This document shows positions 1-7,798 of a stretch of 64,000 bases of DNA, piece after piece (positions within the stretch are counted from its first letter, which is position 1; each line of letters opens with the position of its first letter). The position numbers and the translations under genes are program-made. The stretch is from Nocardia altamirensis NBRC 108246 (lineage in GTDB: Bacteria; Actinomycetota; Actinomycetes; Mycobacteriales; Mycobacteriaceae), in the NCBI RefSeq assembly GCF_001612685.1, contig NZ_BDAY01000009.1:226899-290898 (forward strand), given 5' to 3'. The notes beneath the pieces were generated by a model, which made no database searches, had not been told where the DNA came from, and saw only the letters and a list, made by a program, of their open reading frames with translations.

Positions 1-655
1 ACTTGCCGCCCGCGCCGAAGGTCCAGATGGAGGTCTCGCCCTGGGCTTCCTCGCTGCCGAGCGGCAGGCCGTAGCCCGAGACGCCGCCGCCGAGTGCCTG
101 GATCTTCTTGGCCGCGTCGGTCAGCTCGGCCCAGGTCTTCGGCGGCGTGGCGACGCCGGCCTTGGTGAACAGGTCGGTGTTGTAGAACAGGGTGCGCGCA
201 GAGGCGAACAGCGGCAGCGCGTACTGCGTTCCGTTCAGCGAGGCGTTCTTGGCGAAGCCGGGCTGGATGTCGGAGAGCACCTGCGGCGACACGACTTCAC
301 TGGCGGGATAGAGCATTCCGTCGCTGGCGAAGCTGGAGTACGCATCAATGTTCAGGACGTCGGGGGTGGTCGACTGGGACTGGAGCTTGGTGCGCACCAC
401 GTCGTTGATCGAGTTCCACGACTCCATCTGAAGGTTCACTTTGAGGCCGGGGTTCGCCTTCTCGAAGTCGGCGATGATGCCGTCCCACAGCGCCTTCGTA
501 CCGGAAGCCCCGTCGCTGTAGGCCGGAGCTAAGAAGTTGATCGTGGTGTCGGAGTCGGCGGAATCTTTCGAGCCGAACCCACAGGACGAGATCGCCAGCG
601 CAACGCCGGTGACCATCGCGACCCCCGCGAGCACGCCGTGGAGTGGTCTTTTCAC
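1..655 (-). CDS. Extracellular sugar-binding lipoprotein of an ABC transporter (partial, 3' end outside window)
   Basis: Binds a sugar outside the membrane and passes it to an ABC permease. Reading the minus strand from a GTG at 655 gives a signal peptide ending in a lipobox (ISSC, acylated Cys about residue 25). It is followed by a family 1 type solute-binding domain: alternating LNIDAYSSF, ALPLFASARTLFYN and the TWAEL motif typical of MsmE/UgpB-like proteins. An AAAGG ribosome site lies 8 nt upstream of the GTG. Only about 217 codons are inside the window. The permease genes should lie to the left. It is divergent from the amino-sugar catabolic genes, so N-acetylhexosamine or a chitobiose-type oligosaccharide is the likely ligand (inference). 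Confidence 0.85.
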   Translation of the reverse strand, partial: MKRPLHGVLAGVAMVTGVALAISSCGFGSKDSADSDTTINFLAPAYSDGASGTKALWDGIIADFEKANPGLKVNLQMESWNSINDVVRTKLQSQSTTPDVLNIDAYSSFASDGMLYPASEVVSPQVLSDIQPGFAKNASLNGTQYALPLFASARTLFYNTDLFTKAGVATPPKTWAELTDAAKKIQALGGGVSGYGLPLGSEEAQGETSIWTFGAGGK

Positions 656-784
656 GAGCAGAACCTTTCAAATTTGCACACCCGGCGCCACTGGACAGCC
701 GATGATGGGATCGAACAGATCGACCCGTAACTTAACCTAGTCCTAACCCTGCTCATATGTGACCGATTCGCTCGTAAATTTGAC

Positions 785-1729
785 ATGAACGATCACCGGG
801 CGGATTCTGGTGTGGTGTCGATCTCCGCCGAACCCACGCCTGCCACCCATCTGGCCACCGAAATCGCCACCCAGCCCGACGACTGGGCGCGCGCCGCAAC
901 GATCGCCGCCGAACACCGCGCCATCCTCCCGCAATCCGGTGAGCGAGTGGCCGTGATCGGCTGCGGCACTTCCCTTTTCATGTCCAAAGCGATCGCGGCA
1001 CTGCGCGAGAGCGCAGGCCAGGGCGTGACCGACGCCTGGCCGGCCAGCGAGGTGAGGTCCGGCCGCGAATACGACCGTTACCTGGTGATCTGCCGTTCCG
1101 GCACCACCACCGAGGTGGTCAATGCCATGCGGGACATCCCAGCACACATTCCGCGCACGGTCATCTGCTCCAGCCCCGGCACCCCGGTGCTCGAGCTCGG
1201 CGACCCGATCATGATCGACGAGGTCGACGAGCAGTCGGTCGTGCAGACCCGCTTCGCCACCACCGTCCTCGCCATCCTGCGCTGGCACCTCGGCGAGGAC
1301 CTCGCCCCGGTGATCGAGCAGGCCCGCGCGGTGCTCGCCGAGGATCCCGCGATCTCGCTGGCCGACGTGCGCAGCGCAGAGGAGATCAGCTTCGTCGGCA
1401 TGGGTTTCGCGGCGGCCATCGCCGAGGAGGCAGGCCTGAAGCTGCGCGAATCCTGCCAGTCCTGGACCGAGTCCTACCTGGCCACCGAGTGGCGGCACGG
1501 GCCGATCAGCATCGCGAAGCCGGGCCGCGCGGTCTGGGCGTTCGGACCGCTCGTCCCGAACTTCACCGCCGACGTCGCCGTCACCGGCGCGCACTTCGAA
1601 CACCGGGACATCGACCCGATGGCCGACCTGGTCCGCATCCACCAGCTCTGCGTGCTGCGCTCGGCCGATCTCGGCCTCGACCCCGACCACCCGCGCAACC
1701 TGAACCGCTCGGTCGTCCTCGATCAGTGA
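785..1729 (+). CDS. SIS-domain sugar isomerase / amino-sugar-6-phosphate deaminase (AgaS/NagB-II type)
   Basis: 314 aa. Two SIS domains can be read: the first has the phosphosugar loop VIGCGTSLFMSKA near residue 57, the second has SFVGMGFAAAIAEEAGLK. The ESCQSWTESYLATEWRHGP stretch matches the conserved xxHGP motif of GlmS/AgaS isomerase domains. There is no glutaminase domain, so it is not a full GlmS. In this operon the expected reaction is deamination/isomerisation of hexosamine-6-phosphate. With the downstream PfkB kinase and class II aldolase, galactosamine-6-phosphate to tagatose-6-phosphate is the preferred guess; glucosamine-6-phosphate is the alternative. No clear ribosome site precedes the ATG. 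Confidence 0.85.
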   Translation: MNDHRADSGVVSISAEPTPATHLATEIATQPDDWARAATIAAEHRAILPQSGERVAVIGCGTSLFMSKAIAALRESAGQGVTDAWPASEVRSGREYDRYLVICRSGTTTEVVNAMRDIPAHIPRTVICSSPGTPVLELGDPIMIDEVDEQSVVQTRFATTVLAILRWHLGEDLAPVIEQARAVLAEDPAISLADVRSAEEISFVGMGFAAAIAEEAGLKLRESCQSWTESYLATEWRHGPISIAKPGRAVWAFGPLVPNFTADVAVTGAHFEHRDIDPMADLVRIHQLCVLRSADLGLDPDHPRNLNRSVVLDQ

Positions 1730-1827
1730 TCGGTACGAGCCGTGTCTACCCGCCCTGCCGGCTGCCATCCCCGAGTGGCAAGCGGCCACGCCCCCTCCGG
1801 AACCACGCCACCCCCGGCGCCGGGAAC

Positions 1828-1833
1828 TAGGGT
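1828..1833 (+). promoter_or_regulatory. Putative -10 element for a leaderless kinase mRNA
   Basis: TAGGGT hexamer with 7 nt between it and the ATG at 1841. This places the predicted transcription start on the start codon. There is no ribosome site between them. No convincing -35 was found. Confidence 0.4.
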
Positions 1834-1840
1834 GCCAAGT

Positions 1841-2872
1841 ATGAAACCCACTGCCGGTGCCGCCCGGCCCGCGGCCGGGTCTGCCGGACCGGCCGCGATG
1901 GCTCGGCCCGGCGGCACAACGACGCGTTCGGCTGCGGTACTGCCGCAGCCGGACGCGTTGGCCGACGATGCGCTTGTGCTCGGTCTCGACGTCGGTGGCA
2001 CCACCATGAAAGGCGAGATCACCGACGCCGACGGCCACGTATTCGCCGCAGCGACCGTCGCAACGCCGCAGGGTGAGGCCGCATTCGAGGCGATGGGTGC
2101 GGTGGGTGACCAGTTGCTCGCCGAGTTGACCGAGGAGCAGCGCGACCGGGTCGGCCGGGCGGCCGTTGTGGTGCCGGGCATCGTCGATCCTGTCGAGTCG
2201 ATCGCGGTATTCAGCAGTAACATCGGCTGGCGTGACGTGAAGGTCGGCGATCGATTCAGCGGCCGGTGGCACATGCCGGTCCTGCTCGAACACGATGTGC
2301 TCGTCGCCGGGTGGGCCGAATGGCGATTCGGCGCGGGCCGCGGCCACGACAACGTGTGCGTTGTCATCCTCGGCACCGGCATTTCCGGCACCCTGTCCGT
2401 CGGCGGTCGGCTGCTGCGCAGCAGCTACGGCCAGGTCGGCGAGTACGGCCATATCCCGGTCCGCGCGAACGGGCTGCCCTGCCCGTGCGGCAACATCGGC
2501 TGCGTCGAAACCGTTGCCTCCGGCGCCTCGATCGCGCGGGCGTACACCCGCCGGACCGGACGCGAAATGGACGGCGCCGCAGAAGTATTCGCACTGGTCG
2601 ACACCGACTCGGACGCCGCGGCGGTGCTCGCCGACGCGGTCGACGCGCTCGCCGACGGTCTCATCGGCATCGTGCACGCCGCCTGCCCCGAGCTGATCAT
2701 CCTCGGCGGCGGGCTCGCGGGCGCCGGTGCGGCCCTCACCGATCCACTGCACCAGGCCATCGCCGACCGCCTGCACCTGGTTCCCGCGCCCCGCGTGGTG
2801 CTCGGGGAGTACGGCGCACGCGCCGGGCTGACCGGCGCCGCGCTGTTCGCCAGGCAGGGGGCGCTGGAGTGA
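1841..2872 (+). CDS. ROK-family N-acetylhexosamine kinase
   Basis: 343 aa. Phosphorylates the free sugar at C6. The N-terminal ATP-binding loop LGLDVGGTTMKGE lies after a roughly 45-residue low-complexity lead. The ROK zinc motif GLPCPCGNIGCVE (CxCGxxGC) is intact and is preceded by the catalytic-region GTGISGTL. This combination is typical of bacterial ROK kinases such as NagK, AgaK and GlkA. An upstream in-frame GTG at 1742 exists, but the ATG at 1841 sits 7 nt after a TAGGGT element. The stop codon lies inside the first copy of an 80-bp tandem repeat. GalNAc or GlcNAc is the inferred substrate from the nagA, SIS and aldolase neighbours. Confidence 0.85.
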   Translation: MKPTAGAARPAAGSAGPAAMARPGGTTTRSAAVLPQPDALADDALVLGLDVGGTTMKGEITDADGHVFAAATVATPQGEAAFEAMGAVGDQLLAELTEEQRDRVGRAAVVVPGIVDPVESIAVFSSNIGWRDVKVGDRFSGRWHMPVLLEHDVLVAGWAEWRFGAGRGHDNVCVVILGTGISGTLSVGGRLLRSSYGQVGEYGHIPVRANGLPCPCGNIGCVETVASGASIARAYTRRTGREMDGAAEVFALVDTDSDAAAVLADAVDALADGLIGIVHAACPELIILGGGLAGAGAALTDPLHQAIADRLHLVPAPRVVLGEYGARAGLTGAALFARQGALE

Positions 2873-3103
2873 GGGAGCGAGTGAACCGAGGACACAGTTG
2901 TGCGGCCACGCACGACGGAGCTGAGCGTCAGCGAGGCGGAGTCGTGAGGGAGCGTCAGCGAGCGAACCGAGGGCACAGTGTGCGGCCGCGCACGACGGAG
3001 CTGAGCGTCAGCGAGGCGGGGTCGTGAGGGAGCGTCAGCGCGCGAACCGAGGGCACAGTGTGCGGCCGCGCACGACGGAGCCGAGCGTCAGCGAGGCGAA
3101 GTC
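2869..3103. repeat. Three tandem copies of a 75-80 bp repeat
   Basis: Copies start at 2869 (75 bp), 2944 (80 bp) and 3024 (80 bp); a partial fourth start GTGAGTG follows at 3104. Each begins GTGAGGGAGCG and contains GCGAACCGAGGGCACAG and a GTGCGGCCGCGCAC hairpin. Copies 2 and 3 are nearly identical and copy 1 is more diverged. The first copy overlaps the kinase stop codon. The array is open in one frame, giving a spurious Arg-rich ORF. A 24-bp version recurs at 5257-5304. Confidence 0.9.
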
Positions 3104-3156
3104 GTGAGTGGCCTATCCCGCTGCGAGCGGCGCACCGGCCGAATCGAGGCCGGCGC

Positions 3157-4311
3157 ATGACTGGCACTCTCGATCTTCGCGGCCGCATCGTTTCCGCGAG
3201 CACGACGCTGGACGACGGGGTGCTCACGGTCAGCGACCAGCGGATCACCGGGGTCCGGTCGGCGGCGGAATGGGCTGCGGCGCATCCTAATTCGGAGCTG
3301 CCGCCGTTCGCGGGGACGGTGCTGCCCGGGCTGGTCGATGTGCACAATCACGGCGGTTTCGGGCACAGGTTCGACACCGTCGACGCGGCGGAAGCACGAG
3401 CGGCCGCGCAGTTCCATCATGCGAGCGGGTCGACGACCGTGGTGGCCAGCGTCGTCACCGGGGTGGCGGCGGACATGGTCGCCCAGACCGCGATGCTGCG
3501 TGAGCTGACCGAGGACGGACTGCTCGGCGGTATTCATGCCGAGGGACCGTTTCTGTCCGAGGCACGGTGCGGGGCACAGGATCCGCGGTATCTGCGCGAC
3601 CCCGATCTCGAGCTGACCGACCAGCTGCTCGCCGCGGGCGGTGGGCACCTGCGGATGATGACGCTGGCGCCGGAACGCGCCGGTTACGACGCTGTCGCGC
3701 AACGCCTGACCGACCGCGGCGTGGTGGTGGCGCTCGGGCACAGCAATGCCGATTACGGGGCGTTCCTGAAGGCGTTGCGGCCCACCGGCTTCGGCAGCAT
3801 GGTCACCCATCTCGCGAACGGCATGCCACCGCTGCATCACCGCGACCCCGGTCCCGTCGGCGCTGCCCTGGTCGCGGCTGCGGGCGATGACGTGACGGTC
3901 GAGTTGATCGGCGACGGCGTGCACGTCGACCCTGGTTTCGCCGCACTGGTTTTCGCGACCGCGCCGGGCCGGGTCGCCCTGATCACCGATGCCATGCAGG
4001 CGGCCGGACTGTCGGACGGCGAATACCAGCTCGGTCCGCAGGCGGTGACCGTGCATCAAGGGGTGGCCAGGATCGCGAACGGCTCGATCGCAGGCGGCAT
4101 CAGCACCCTGCTCGACGGGGTGGTGCGGGCGGTGCGCGAATCCGGCGTGCCGTTGCCCGACGCCGTCGTCGCCGCCACCGCGACGCCTGCCGCCGCGCTC
4201 GGCCTGACCGATGTCGGTGACTTGCGTATCGGCCATTTCGCCGATGCACTGGTAGTGGATGAAAACCTCCGGTTACGCCGAGTGCTCAGACGAGGACAGT
4301 GGTTGTCGTGA
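3157..4311 (+). CDS. nagA: N-acetylhexosamine-6-phosphate deacetylase (NagA/AgaA)
   Basis: 384 aa amidohydrolase that removes acetate from N-acetylglucosamine- or N-acetylgalactosamine-6-phosphate. Visible metal and catalytic motifs: DVHNHGG (His63, His65), the bridging HAEGPF (Glu129), GHSNA (His195), HLANGMPPLHHRDPG (His218 and following) and the catalytic LITDAM (Asp278). The order and length match bacterial NagA. GAGG 7 nt upstream of ATG 3157 decides the start. The longer in-frame opening from 3058 would run through the repeat array and is rejected. The stop overlaps the next gene's GTG (GTGA). Confidence 0.93.
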   Translation: MTGTLDLRGRIVSASTTLDDGVLTVSDQRITGVRSAAEWAAAHPNSELPPFAGTVLPGLVDVHNHGGFGHRFDTVDAAEARAAAQFHHASGSTTVVASVVTGVAADMVAQTAMLRELTEDGLLGGIHAEGPFLSEARCGAQDPRYLRDPDLELTDQLLAAGGGHLRMMTLAPERAGYDAVAQRLTDRGVVVALGHSNADYGAFLKALRPTGFGSMVTHLANGMPPLHHRDPGPVGAALVAAAGDDVTVELIGDGVHVDPGFAALVFATAPGRVALITDAMQAAGLSDGEYQLGPQAVTVHQGVARIANGSIAGGISTLLDGVVRAVRESGVPLPDAVVAATATPAAALGLTDVGDLRIGHFADALVVDENLRLRRVLRRGQWLS

Positions 4312-5261
4312 TCCTTACCGTGACTATGAATCCCGCCTACGACATGACCTACCGGGTCGAACACTTCGAGCGCGGTCAGGCACATCGGGTCAGCTCGGTG
4401 GAGCAGCGCATCGGCGGCAAAGGCATCAACGTCACCAGAGTGCTCAATCAACTCGGAAAGTACGCCAGGGCAACGGGTTTCTCCGATCACGCCTTCGCGG
4501 CCGCCGCCGAGCTGGAGATGCCGGTCGACTTCGTGCACGCGCTGCCGTGGGTCCGGCGCACGGTGGTGATCAGCGAGTCCGAGGACGGCACCGCGACCGC
4601 CCTGTGGGAGCCGGGCGCCCGCGTCTCCAACCCGCACGCCGCCGAACAGCTCGCGGTCCGCGTGGTCGGCCTGCTGCCCGAAATCAACGGCCTGGTCATC
4701 TCGGGCTCCCTACCCGGCGGCATCTCGCCGACACTGCCCGCGGAGATCGCCCGCAGCGCCATCGCCGCCGACGTGCCGACCATCTGTGACGTCGACGGCG
4801 AAGCACTACGCCTGGCCGCCCAGGTCCCCGGCGTCATCCTGATGCCAAACGGCGACGAGCTACGCGACCTCACCGGCACCAAGCCGGCCACCCCCGACGA
4901 AGTAGTCGCCGCCGCACTGCCGTTGCTGGACAACGGCGTCCGCGCCGTCATCGCCACCCGCGGCGCCGACGGCATGGTCGCGGTCACCGCCGACGGCGCC
5001 TGGTCCGCCGTCCTCCCCGAGCCGCTCGCCGGAAACCCCACCGGCGCAGGCGATTCCGCCACCGCCGCGGTCATCGCCGCGCTCACCGCCAAGCCGGTCC
5101 CCGACTGGCCGACCATCCTCGCCGACGCGGTAGCCACCTCGGCCGCGGCCGTGGTCATCCCGGTGGCCGGCGAAATCGACCGCTGCCTGCGCACCCGCAT
5201 CGCCCCCACCGTCCGCGTCTCTCAGCTGGACCTGCCCGCCCGCCGAGAAACCGTGCTGTGA
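4308..5261 (+). CDS. PfkB-family sugar-phosphate kinase (tagatose-6-phosphate / 1-phosphofructokinase type)
   Basis: 317 aa. The start MILTVTMNPAYD is the classic opening of the LacC/FruK branch. GGKGIN (36-41) and the C-terminal anion-hole/catalytic GNPTGAGDS (Asp249) are both intact. The GTG at 4308 overlaps the nagA stop by 4 nt, so translation is probably coupled; the GTG at 4299 is too near the GAGG site. Expected product is a hexose 1,6-bisphosphate for the aldolase that follows. Its presence suggests a tagatose-6-phosphate rather than fructose-6-phosphate route. True substrate cannot be read from sequence. Confidence 0.88.
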   Translation: MILTVTMNPAYDMTYRVEHFERGQAHRVSSVEQRIGGKGINVTRVLNQLGKYARATGFSDHAFAAAAELEMPVDFVHALPWVRRTVVISESEDGTATALWEPGARVSNPHAAEQLAVRVVGLLPEINGLVISGSLPGGISPTLPAEIARSAIAADVPTICDVDGEALRLAAQVPGVILMPNGDELRDLTGTKPATPDEVVAAALPLLDNGVRAVIATRGADGMVAVTADGAWSAVLPEPLAGNPTGAGDSATAAVIAALTAKPVPDWPTILADAVATSAAAVVIPVAGEIDRCLRTRIAPTVRVSQLDLPARRETVL

Positions 5262-5304
5262 GCGCGCGAACCATCGACACTGTGAGCGCGCGAACCATCG
5301 GCAC
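5257..5304. repeat. Two tandem 24-bp repeats overlapping a stop codon
   Basis: Units at 5257-5280 and 5281-5304 differ at one base and read TGTGAGCGCGCGAACCATCG plus four bases. The first unit contains the kinase stop codon. The shared GTGAG..GCGCGAACC..GCACAG core relates it to the 80-bp array at 2869-3103. Confidence 0.85.
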
Positions 5305-5397
5305 AGCGCCGAGCACGGCGAAAATCCTTGCCACCCTTGTCGTTCCGGCCTCGCTCGGCGAGCAGTCCGGCGTATTCAGCATTCAGGAGATACCGCT

Positions 5398-6225
5398 ATG
5401 TCGTTGACGCCTGTTTCCGACCTGATCGCCGCGGCGCGACCGGGTGGGCTCGGCGCCTTCAATGTGATCACGCTGGAGCATGCCGAGGCCATCGCGGCGG
5501 CGGCGGAGTCCGCGCAACGCCCTGTGGTGCTGCAACTTTCGGAGAACACGGCGGCCTACCACGGCAGTCTGGCGCCGTTGGCCCTTGCCTGCCTGCGCAT
5601 TGCGGCGGACAGCACCGCCGACATCGCCGTTCACCTCGACCATGCGACCACGCCTGAATTGGTCCGCGCCGCAGTCGATCTCGGCATCCGTTCGGTCATG
5701 TACGACGGGTCGACCCTCGACTACGCCGCAAACGTCGCCTCCACCGCCGACATCACCCGCTGGTGCCACGACCGCGGCGTGCACGTCGAAGCCGAACTCG
5801 GTGAGGTCGGCGGCAAGGACGGAGCCCACGCCCCCGGCGTCCGCACCGACCCCGCCGAAGCCGTCGAATTCGTCGCGGCGACCGGCGTGGACGCCCTCGC
5901 CGTCGCCGTCGGTTCCTCGCACGCCATGCACACCCGCACCGCCACCCTCGACAACGACCTCATCGCCGCCCTCGCCGCGAAAGTCCCTGTCCCCCTGGTC
6001 CTGCACGGCTCCTCCGGCGTCCCCGACGCAGGCATGCGCGCCGCCGTCGAGCACGGCATCACCAAGGTCAACATCGCCACCCGCCTCAACGTCCTGATGA
6101 CCGAGGCCATCCGCGAAACCCTGGATGCCACCCCCACCCTCTCCGACCCCCGCAAATACTTGACCCCGGCCCGCACCGCCGTCCAATCCGAAGTAACCCG
6201 CTTCCTCCACCTCCTCACCCTCTGA
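5398..6225 (+). CDS. Class II ketose-bisphosphate aldolase (tagatose-1,6-bisphosphate aldolase type)
   Basis: 275 aa zinc aldolase giving dihydroxyacetone phosphate and glyceraldehyde-3-phosphate. Motifs are HLDHATT (catalytic Asp81, zinc His82), VEAELGEVGG (Glu131-136), AVGSSHAMHT (His175) and LVLHGSSGV (His203). The length fits KbaY/GatY/AgaY better than the roughly 340-residue housekeeping FbaA of actinobacteria. An AGGAGA ribosome site is well placed before ATG 5398. It ends the amino-sugar operon and supports a tagatose pathway. Confidence 0.88.
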   Translation: MSLTPVSDLIAAARPGGLGAFNVITLEHAEAIAAAAESAQRPVVLQLSENTAAYHGSLAPLALACLRIAADSTADIAVHLDHATTPELVRAAVDLGIRSVMYDGSTLDYAANVASTADITRWCHDRGVHVEAELGEVGGKDGAHAPGVRTDPAEAVEFVAATGVDALAVAVGSSHAMHTRTATLDNDLIAALAAKVPVPLVLHGSSGVPDAGMRAAVEHGITKVNIATRLNVLMTEAIRETLDATPTLSDPRKYLTPARTAVQSEVTRFLHLLTL

Positions 6226-6631
6226 AAAAGTGGCGGCCGGCGACGCGCAAACACAGCGCCGCCGACCGCGGGAGGGAAGTCTCGATCGGCCGAGCAGGCG
6301 GACCACAATCCCAGGTCACGCTCCTGGTGAAGTCGGCCGGCAGCGCACGGAGCACACGCCACCGGCCGGGCTGACCACCACTCCATCAACCATCCTCAAC
6401 CGACATCCCCCACCCTGCCCTCCCCACCTGAGCACAACCCCACCCCCGCCTGAGAGCCCCCTTAGGAATCACGAGTGGCACACCACGGAGTGCGCTTCTC
6501 GCACTTTGCCGCAGCCATGTGCCACTCGTGGTGACTGACCAGGAGAGCGGGCTGTGGATGGGCGCGTTTTCTGGGGATAAGTGGGCCTTGGGCGTGGGGG
6601 TTGGTTGGTGGGTGGGTGCAGGATCGCGGGC
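6226..6631. other. Intergenic stretch with one palindromic repeat
   Basis: 406 bp without a convincing gene. The first part is a C-rich, low-complexity tract. The only clear structure is the 61-bp palindrome at 6470-6530. An AGG sequence 9 nt before ATG 6632 serves the next gene. Confidence 0.6.
6470..6530 (+). repeat. 61-bp palindromic repeat, copy 1
   Basis: 13-bp perfect terminal inverted repeats, CACGAGTGGCACA and TGTGCCACTCGTG, enclose a conserved core with its own small hairpin (AGTGCG/CGCACT). Same orientation as copy 2 at 7497-7557. Confidence 0.9.
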
Positions 6632-7498
6632 ATGGGGGAACTCGATGAGCCATTTCCGGGAACGTGGGCGATTGCCGCAGGTGCGGTCAGCGCGTGGGAG
6701 TTGCGCAAGGATTTCGAGCGGGTCTATCCGGATGTTTATGTCAGGAAGGGCGTGCCTCTCGATGCGCGGGGGCGTGCGCTGGCGGTCGGGCATTGGGCCA
6801 AGGGCGAAGGCATCCTGGCCGGGTTCTCGGCCGCGGCAATGCACGGCACCCGCTGGCTCGACGCCAAACCAGCCGAGATCGTGCTGCCGCACCGCGCGCG
6901 ACCACCACGGGGCGTACGGGTGTATCGCGATGCGATCCATGCCGACGAACTGTGCACACTCAGCGGTTTCCGGTGCACCACACCGGTTCGAACCGCATTC
7001 GACGTGGCGCGGCGCCTCGACTTCACCGAGGCCGTCGAGGTACTCGACGCCCTCTGCAATGCAACAAAACTCGCTCCGAAAGACATCGAGCACTTCACCG
7101 AAGTCCACCCCGGCCTCCGCGGTCGCAGCAAGGTAGGCGTCGTGCTGCCCTACATCGATGGCGGCGCCGAATCCGTCCCGGAAACCCGCACCCGCCTCCT
7201 TCTCCTGGAAGCAGGCCTACCGAAACCGGAAACCCAGATCCGCATCACCGGTCCCGACGGACTGACCGTCGCTCGCCTCGACATGGGTTGGCGCCGTTGG
7301 CAAGTGGCCGTCGAATACGACGGAGCCCACCATTGGACCGACCACGACCAACGCGCCTGGGACATCGACCGCAACGCAGTCCTCGAATCCCTCGGCTGGA
7401 CCCTCATCCGAGTCAGCGCCACCCTCCTGACCACCCGACCCCACACCATCATCTCCCGAGTCACCCGCGCCCTCCGCGCCCACAACGCCGACTACTGA
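6632..7498 (+). CDS. DUF559-type endonuclease-like protein with N-terminal AbiEi-like domain
   Basis: 288 aa. The C-terminal part (VAVEYDGAHHW, then RAWDIDRNAVLESLGW and TLIRV) matches the DUF559/Vsr-like PD-(D/E)xK fold common in actinobacteria: the Asp of RLDMGW, the Glu of VEYDG and a later basic helix. The N-terminal half carries the FSAAAMHG, VYRDAIHADEL and TPVRTAFDVAR features of AbiEi-type or helix-turn-helix-fused members. Function is unknown; nuclease activity is inferred from the fold. The gene is bracketed by two direct copies of the 61-bp palindrome, and the second overlaps its TGA. ATG 6632 is preferred over the GTG at 6581 because of the upstream AGG. Confidence 0.75.
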   Translation: MGELDEPFPGTWAIAAGAVSAWELRKDFERVYPDVYVRKGVPLDARGRALAVGHWAKGEGILAGFSAAAMHGTRWLDAKPAEIVLPHRARPPRGVRVYRDAIHADELCTLSGFRCTTPVRTAFDVARRLDFTEAVEVLDALCNATKLAPKDIEHFTEVHPGLRGRSKVGVVLPYIDGGAESVPETRTRLLLLEAGLPKPETQIRITGPDGLTVARLDMGWRRWQVAVEYDGAHHWTDHDQRAWDIDRNAVLESLGWTLIRVSATLLTTRPHTIISRVTRALRAHNADY

Positions 7499-7557
7499 CG
7501 AGTGGCACACCACGGAGAGGCCTTCTCGCACTTTGCCGCAGCCATGTGCCACTCGTC
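7497..7557 (+). repeat. 61-bp palindromic repeat, copy 2
   Basis: Arms GACGAGTGGCACA and TGTGCCACTCGTC are perfect 13-bp inverted repeats. It begins inside the TGA of the nuclease-like gene. The core is nearly identical to copies 1 and 3. Confidence 0.9.
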
Positions 7558-7571
7558 GGGCGAAGGGGCCT

Positions 7572-7639
7572 GGTCGGCGGCGCGAGCGAGGGGTGCGCCG
7601 CCGACCCGGCGCTGCGGTGGACCGGGCAGTGGTCCACCG
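7572..7639. terminator. Two consecutive hairpins between convergent genes
   Basis: Hairpin one: GGTCGGCGGCGC (7572-7583) pairs with 7595-7606, a perfect 12-bp stem. Hairpin two: 7615-7623 pairs with 7631-7639 (core GGTGGACC/GGTCCACC). Neither has a U-tract. They lie between the plus-strand nuclease-like gene and minus-strand ramB, so a bidirectional termination role is likely but unproven. Confidence 0.45.
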
Positions 7640-7798
7640 GGTCTTGGCGGTGGTGATGAACGCCTTCTACCTTTGTCGGTTCGGCTGAAAGGTGGCGTCA
7701 TCGCCGCTGTGAGTCCGCTGGGAGTGGGCCCCCCGATCAGATGGAGTTGCCTGAGCAGATGGAGGCAGTGCGTATCGAGTCGGCGCGAAGCCGGTCGA

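Noticed and set aside
656..784. Search for a DasR-type operator in the amino-sugar divergent region
   Set aside because: No TGGTCTAGACCA-like palindrome was found; short repeats such as CTTAACCTAGTCCTAAC are too weak to call.
743..2776. 677-codon minus-strand ORF antisense to the SIS and ROK genes
   Set aside because: It is a frame shadow typical of high-GC DNA: low-complexity Arg/Gly/Asp-rich product with no motif, fully opposite two well-supported genes.
2869..3103. Repeat array considered as CRISPR
   Set aside because: Units are contiguous with no variable spacers and are 75-80 bp long.
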